This document shows positions 21,775 through 23,865 of a stretch of DNA of 23,865 nt, piece by piece. Under the pieces are notes generated by a model, which made no database searches, had not been told where the DNA came from, and saw nothing but the letters and a program-made list of their open reading frames with translations. The stretch is from Blautia sp. OF03-15BH (GTDB taxonomy: Bacteria > Bacillota > Clostridia > Lachnospirales > Lachnospiraceae): positions 1 through 23,865 of the forward strand of contig NZ_QSCM01000028.1 of the NCBI RefSeq assembly GCF_003463065.1, read 5' to 3'. A program made the position numbers and the translations under genes. The first letter of the stretch is position 1; the number at the start of each line of letters is the position of its first letter.

Positions 21775-23865
21775 CTATTTTTTCAAAATTCTCATTGCGT
21801 TCAAAACAGCAATTATGGTAACGCCTACATCACCAAATACAGCTTCCCACATTCCCGCAATACCAAGAGCGCCAAGAATCAGGAACACACTCTTAATCCC
21901 AAGAGCAATCACTATATTCTGCATGACAATCTGTTTTGTCGCTTTTGCTACTTCAATCGCGTCCACCAGCTTAGACGGTTCATCTGTCATCAGAACTACA
22001 TCTGCTGCTTCAATGGCCGCATCCGAACCAAGCCCACCCATTGCAATACCAACATCTGCACGGGCAAGGACAGGAGCGTCATTGATACCATCACCAACAA
22101 AAGCCAATTTGCTTCCCGGTCTCTTTTTACTATCTAAAAGCTCAACCTTTTCCACTTTTTGGTCAGGAAGCAGCTGTGCATAATATTCATCCAACTGCAA
22201 TTCTTCTGCAACAGCCTTTCCGATTTTTTCATCATCACCAGTAAGCATGACTGTTTTTTCCACACCGATATGTTTCAAATCAGAAATTGCTTTTTTGCTG
22301 TCCGGCTTTACTTCATCTGTTATCAGAATGCATCCGGCATATTGACCATCTACTGCTACATAAACCTTTGTACCAACTTTTTCACAGGCTGTGTACTCCA
22401 CATGCTCTGAATCCATAAGTTTCGTATTGCCGGCATAAACTTTCTTCTTTCCTGCCATGGCACTGATTCCATATCCGGAAATTTCCTTGTAATCAGAGAT
22501 AACTGATTGGTCAATTTCTTTTCCATAAGCAGAGAGAATGGATTTTGCAATAGGATGGTTAGAAAAGCTCTCTGCCTGGACCGCATACTCCAGAACCTGT
22601 TCTTTTGAAAATCCATTTGCAGGCAGAATATCAGTCACATTGAAAACACCCTTTGTAAGTGTTCCAGTTTTATCGAACACAATAATGCTGACATTATTAA
22701 GCGCCTCTAAATAATTACTTCCTTTTACAAGAACACCTCGTTTAGATGCCGCACCAATACCTCCGAAGAAAGTCAGCGGGATTGAAATGACCAATGCACA
22801 TGGGCAAGATACCACAAGGAAAACAAATCCTCTGCGAATCCACTCTGTCCAACCTCCACCAAGAAGGATCGGTGGCAGAATTGCCAGAATAGCTGCTAAG
22901 ATTACAACAACAGGAGTGTAATAACGTGCAAATGTAGTAATGAAATTTTCTGTTGGTGCTTTTCTACTGGACGCATTCTCCACAAGATCAATAATCTTTG
23001 AAGCAGTAGATTCACCAAATGCTTTCGTTGTCTTAATCGTTAAAACACCCGTCTGATTCATACAACCGGAAAGTGCTTCGTCTCCTTTATGAACACTTCT
23101 CGGAATTGATTCTCCTGTTAAGGCGCTTGTATCCAGCATAGAATCTCCATCCAATACCACACCGTCTAATGGAATTTTTTCACCAGGCTTTACAATAATA
23201 ATCTCACCAATGGAGACATTTTCTGGAGATATGGTAATCAATTCCCCATTTCTTCTTACTGTAGCAGAATCTGGACGTATATCCATTAAGTCTGATATAG
23301 ATTTTCTTGAACGCTTAACAGCCAATGACTGAAAAAATTCACCTACCTGATAGAATAGCATAACAGCAACTGCTTCTGGATATTCACCAATGACAAAAGC
23401 CCCAATCGTAGAAACACTCATCAAAAAATGTTCATCAAATACACGCCCCTTTGAAATGTTCCTCACAGCCTGCCATACAACATCTCCACCAAGAATAACA
23501 TAAGAAACAATGAGAAAAGCTAACTCGATAGGCAGTGGCACTTTCGCAAAAACAGTCAATGCCATACCAATGGCATAGATTGCTGCACCAGTCGCCAAAC
23601 GAACTGTCAACTTCTTATCCTCATTGTTATAGGATTCATTGGCCTCCTGCTTTTTTTCCGGTATATAAGATTCCTGTACAATTTCAGAAACTTCCACATC
23701 TGGCTCATGGCTATGAACAATCGTTTCAATCTGACTGGCTATCGTATCTGCGGCTGTCTGAGCAACAATGATTGTAAGCGTCTGCTTCATCAGATTTACC
23801 ACTGAGGATTGCACTCCATCCAACTCTCCGACTTCTTTTTCAATTTTTGCGGAACAATTCGGACA
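21775..23865 (-). CDS. cadA: Cd/Zn/Pb-exporting P1B-type ATPase (partial, N-terminus outside window)
   Basis: At least 696 residues; the frame is open at the window edge. It begins with the metal site CPNC of an HMA domain. A short linker with HSHEPD follows, then eight membrane segments, the actuator TGES, the intramembrane CPC motif of P1B-2 pumps (about 354-356 of the visible part), the phosphorylation site DKTGT (about 398-402) and the hinge GDGINDAPVLARADVGIAMG. These features indicate export of Zn, Cd or Pb. Only a short N-terminal piece should be missing. It is the first visible gene of the operon; the next gene starts 16 bases after its stop. No start choice can be made here. Confidence 0.93.
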   Translation of the reverse strand, partial: CPNCSAKIEKEVGELDGVQSSVVNLMKQTLTIIVAQTAADTIASQIETIVHSHEPDVEVSEIVQESYIPEKKQEANESYNNEDKKLTVRLATGAAIYAIGMALTVFAKVPLPIELAFLIVSYVILGGDVVWQAVRNISKGRVFDEHFLMSVSTIGAFVIGEYPEAVAVMLFYQVGEFFQSLAVKRSRKSISDLMDIRPDSATVRRNGELITISPENVSIGEIIIVKPGEKIPLDGVVLDGDSMLDTSALTGESIPRSVHKGDEALSGCMNQTGVLTIKTTKAFGESTASKIIDLVENASSRKAPTENFITTFARYYTPVVVILAAILAILPPILLGGGWTEWIRRGFVFLVVSCPCALVISIPLTFFGGIGAASKRGVLVKGSNYLEALNNVSIIVFDKTGTLTKGVFNVTDILPANGFSKEQVLEYAVQAESFSNHPIAKSILSAYGKEIDQSVISDYKEISGYGISAMAGKKKVYAGNTKLMDSEHVEYTACEKVGTKVYVAVDGQYAGCILITDEVKPDSKKAISDLKHIGVEKTVMLTGDDEKIGKAVAEELQLDEYYAQLLPDQKVEKVELLDSKKRPGSKLAFVGDGINDAPVLARADVGIAMGGLGSDAAIEAADVVLMTDEPSKLVDAIEVAKATKQIVMQNIVIALGIKSVFLILGALGIAGMWEAVFGDVGVTIIAVLNAMRILKK

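Noticed and set aside
1..23865. CRISPR array, rRNA genes or a complete insertion sequence
   Set aside because: No regularly spaced repeats, no rRNA-like segments and no transposase with paired terminal repeats were found on either strand.

Overview
The window looks like the chromosome of a gut Clostridia species, most likely Lachnospiraceae. The evidence is low-to-medium GC, strong AGGAGG-type ribosome binding sites, several GTG/TTG starts, Lachnospiraceae-style integrative-element genes (DUF932, YqaJ, ParB, transposon sigma factor), and a LanFEG-type lantibiotic-immunity cassette. The organism is inferred from gene content only. There are no rRNA or tRNA genes and no CRISPR array.

Layout. 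Bases 1-2700 hold a degenerate repeat (61-300), a RelE/ParE-type toxin with a Phd/YefM-type antitoxin, and an unusual 300-residue gene that joins a single-stranded-DNA-binding OB fold to a DUF4352-like domain normally found on secreted lipoproteins. Bases 2130-2920 contain hairpins, terminators and a candidate small RNA. Bases 3014-5506 hold an AraC-family regulator convergent with a cytoplasmic GH36-type alpha-galactosidase. Bases 5844-10755 hold a compact cassette: a regulated promoter, an ATPase with a LanF-type E-loop, two permeases (LanE and LanG types), a NisI/SpaI-like lipoprotein, a response regulator, a histidine kinase and a terminator. It looks like self-immunity or resistance to lantibiotic-like peptides without the biosynthetic genes. 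The promoter and its operator (two 11-bp repeats) are duplicated just past the kinase terminator.

Bases 10755-16050 look like a graveyard of integrative elements. A sigma-factor start is joined head-on to a ParB fragment. Further on are second copies of the two repeats seen near the left edge, a UPF0175/Rpn-nuclease pair, a MobC-like ribbon-helix-helix protein, an integrase C-terminus fused to a YqaJ N-terminus, a DUF932 gene and a MerR tail. Bases 16051-17500 hold an AAA/ABC-type ATPase and a GNAT acetyltransferase. Bases 17590-18367 contain an att-like set of inverted repeats, the first residues of a destroyed ACR3 arsenite pump, and an intact ArsR repressor with a strong promoter and operator.

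Bases 18378-23865 form one leftward operon: a CadA/ZntA-like P-type ATPase (its start lies outside the window), a small membrane-anchored protein with a DAVTGAT motif resembling an ApbE flavinylation site, and a complete quinol:fumarate-reductase-like complex (di-heme membrane anchor, flavoprotein, iron-sulfur subunit). The last genes overlap by 4 bp and a strong terminator follows. The flavoprotein has Gln where the covalent-FAD His normally sits, which suggests a reductase-biased enzyme. The two least ordinary items are the SSB-lipoprotein-domain chimera and the metal-ATPase/flavin-motif/fumarate-reductase operon.
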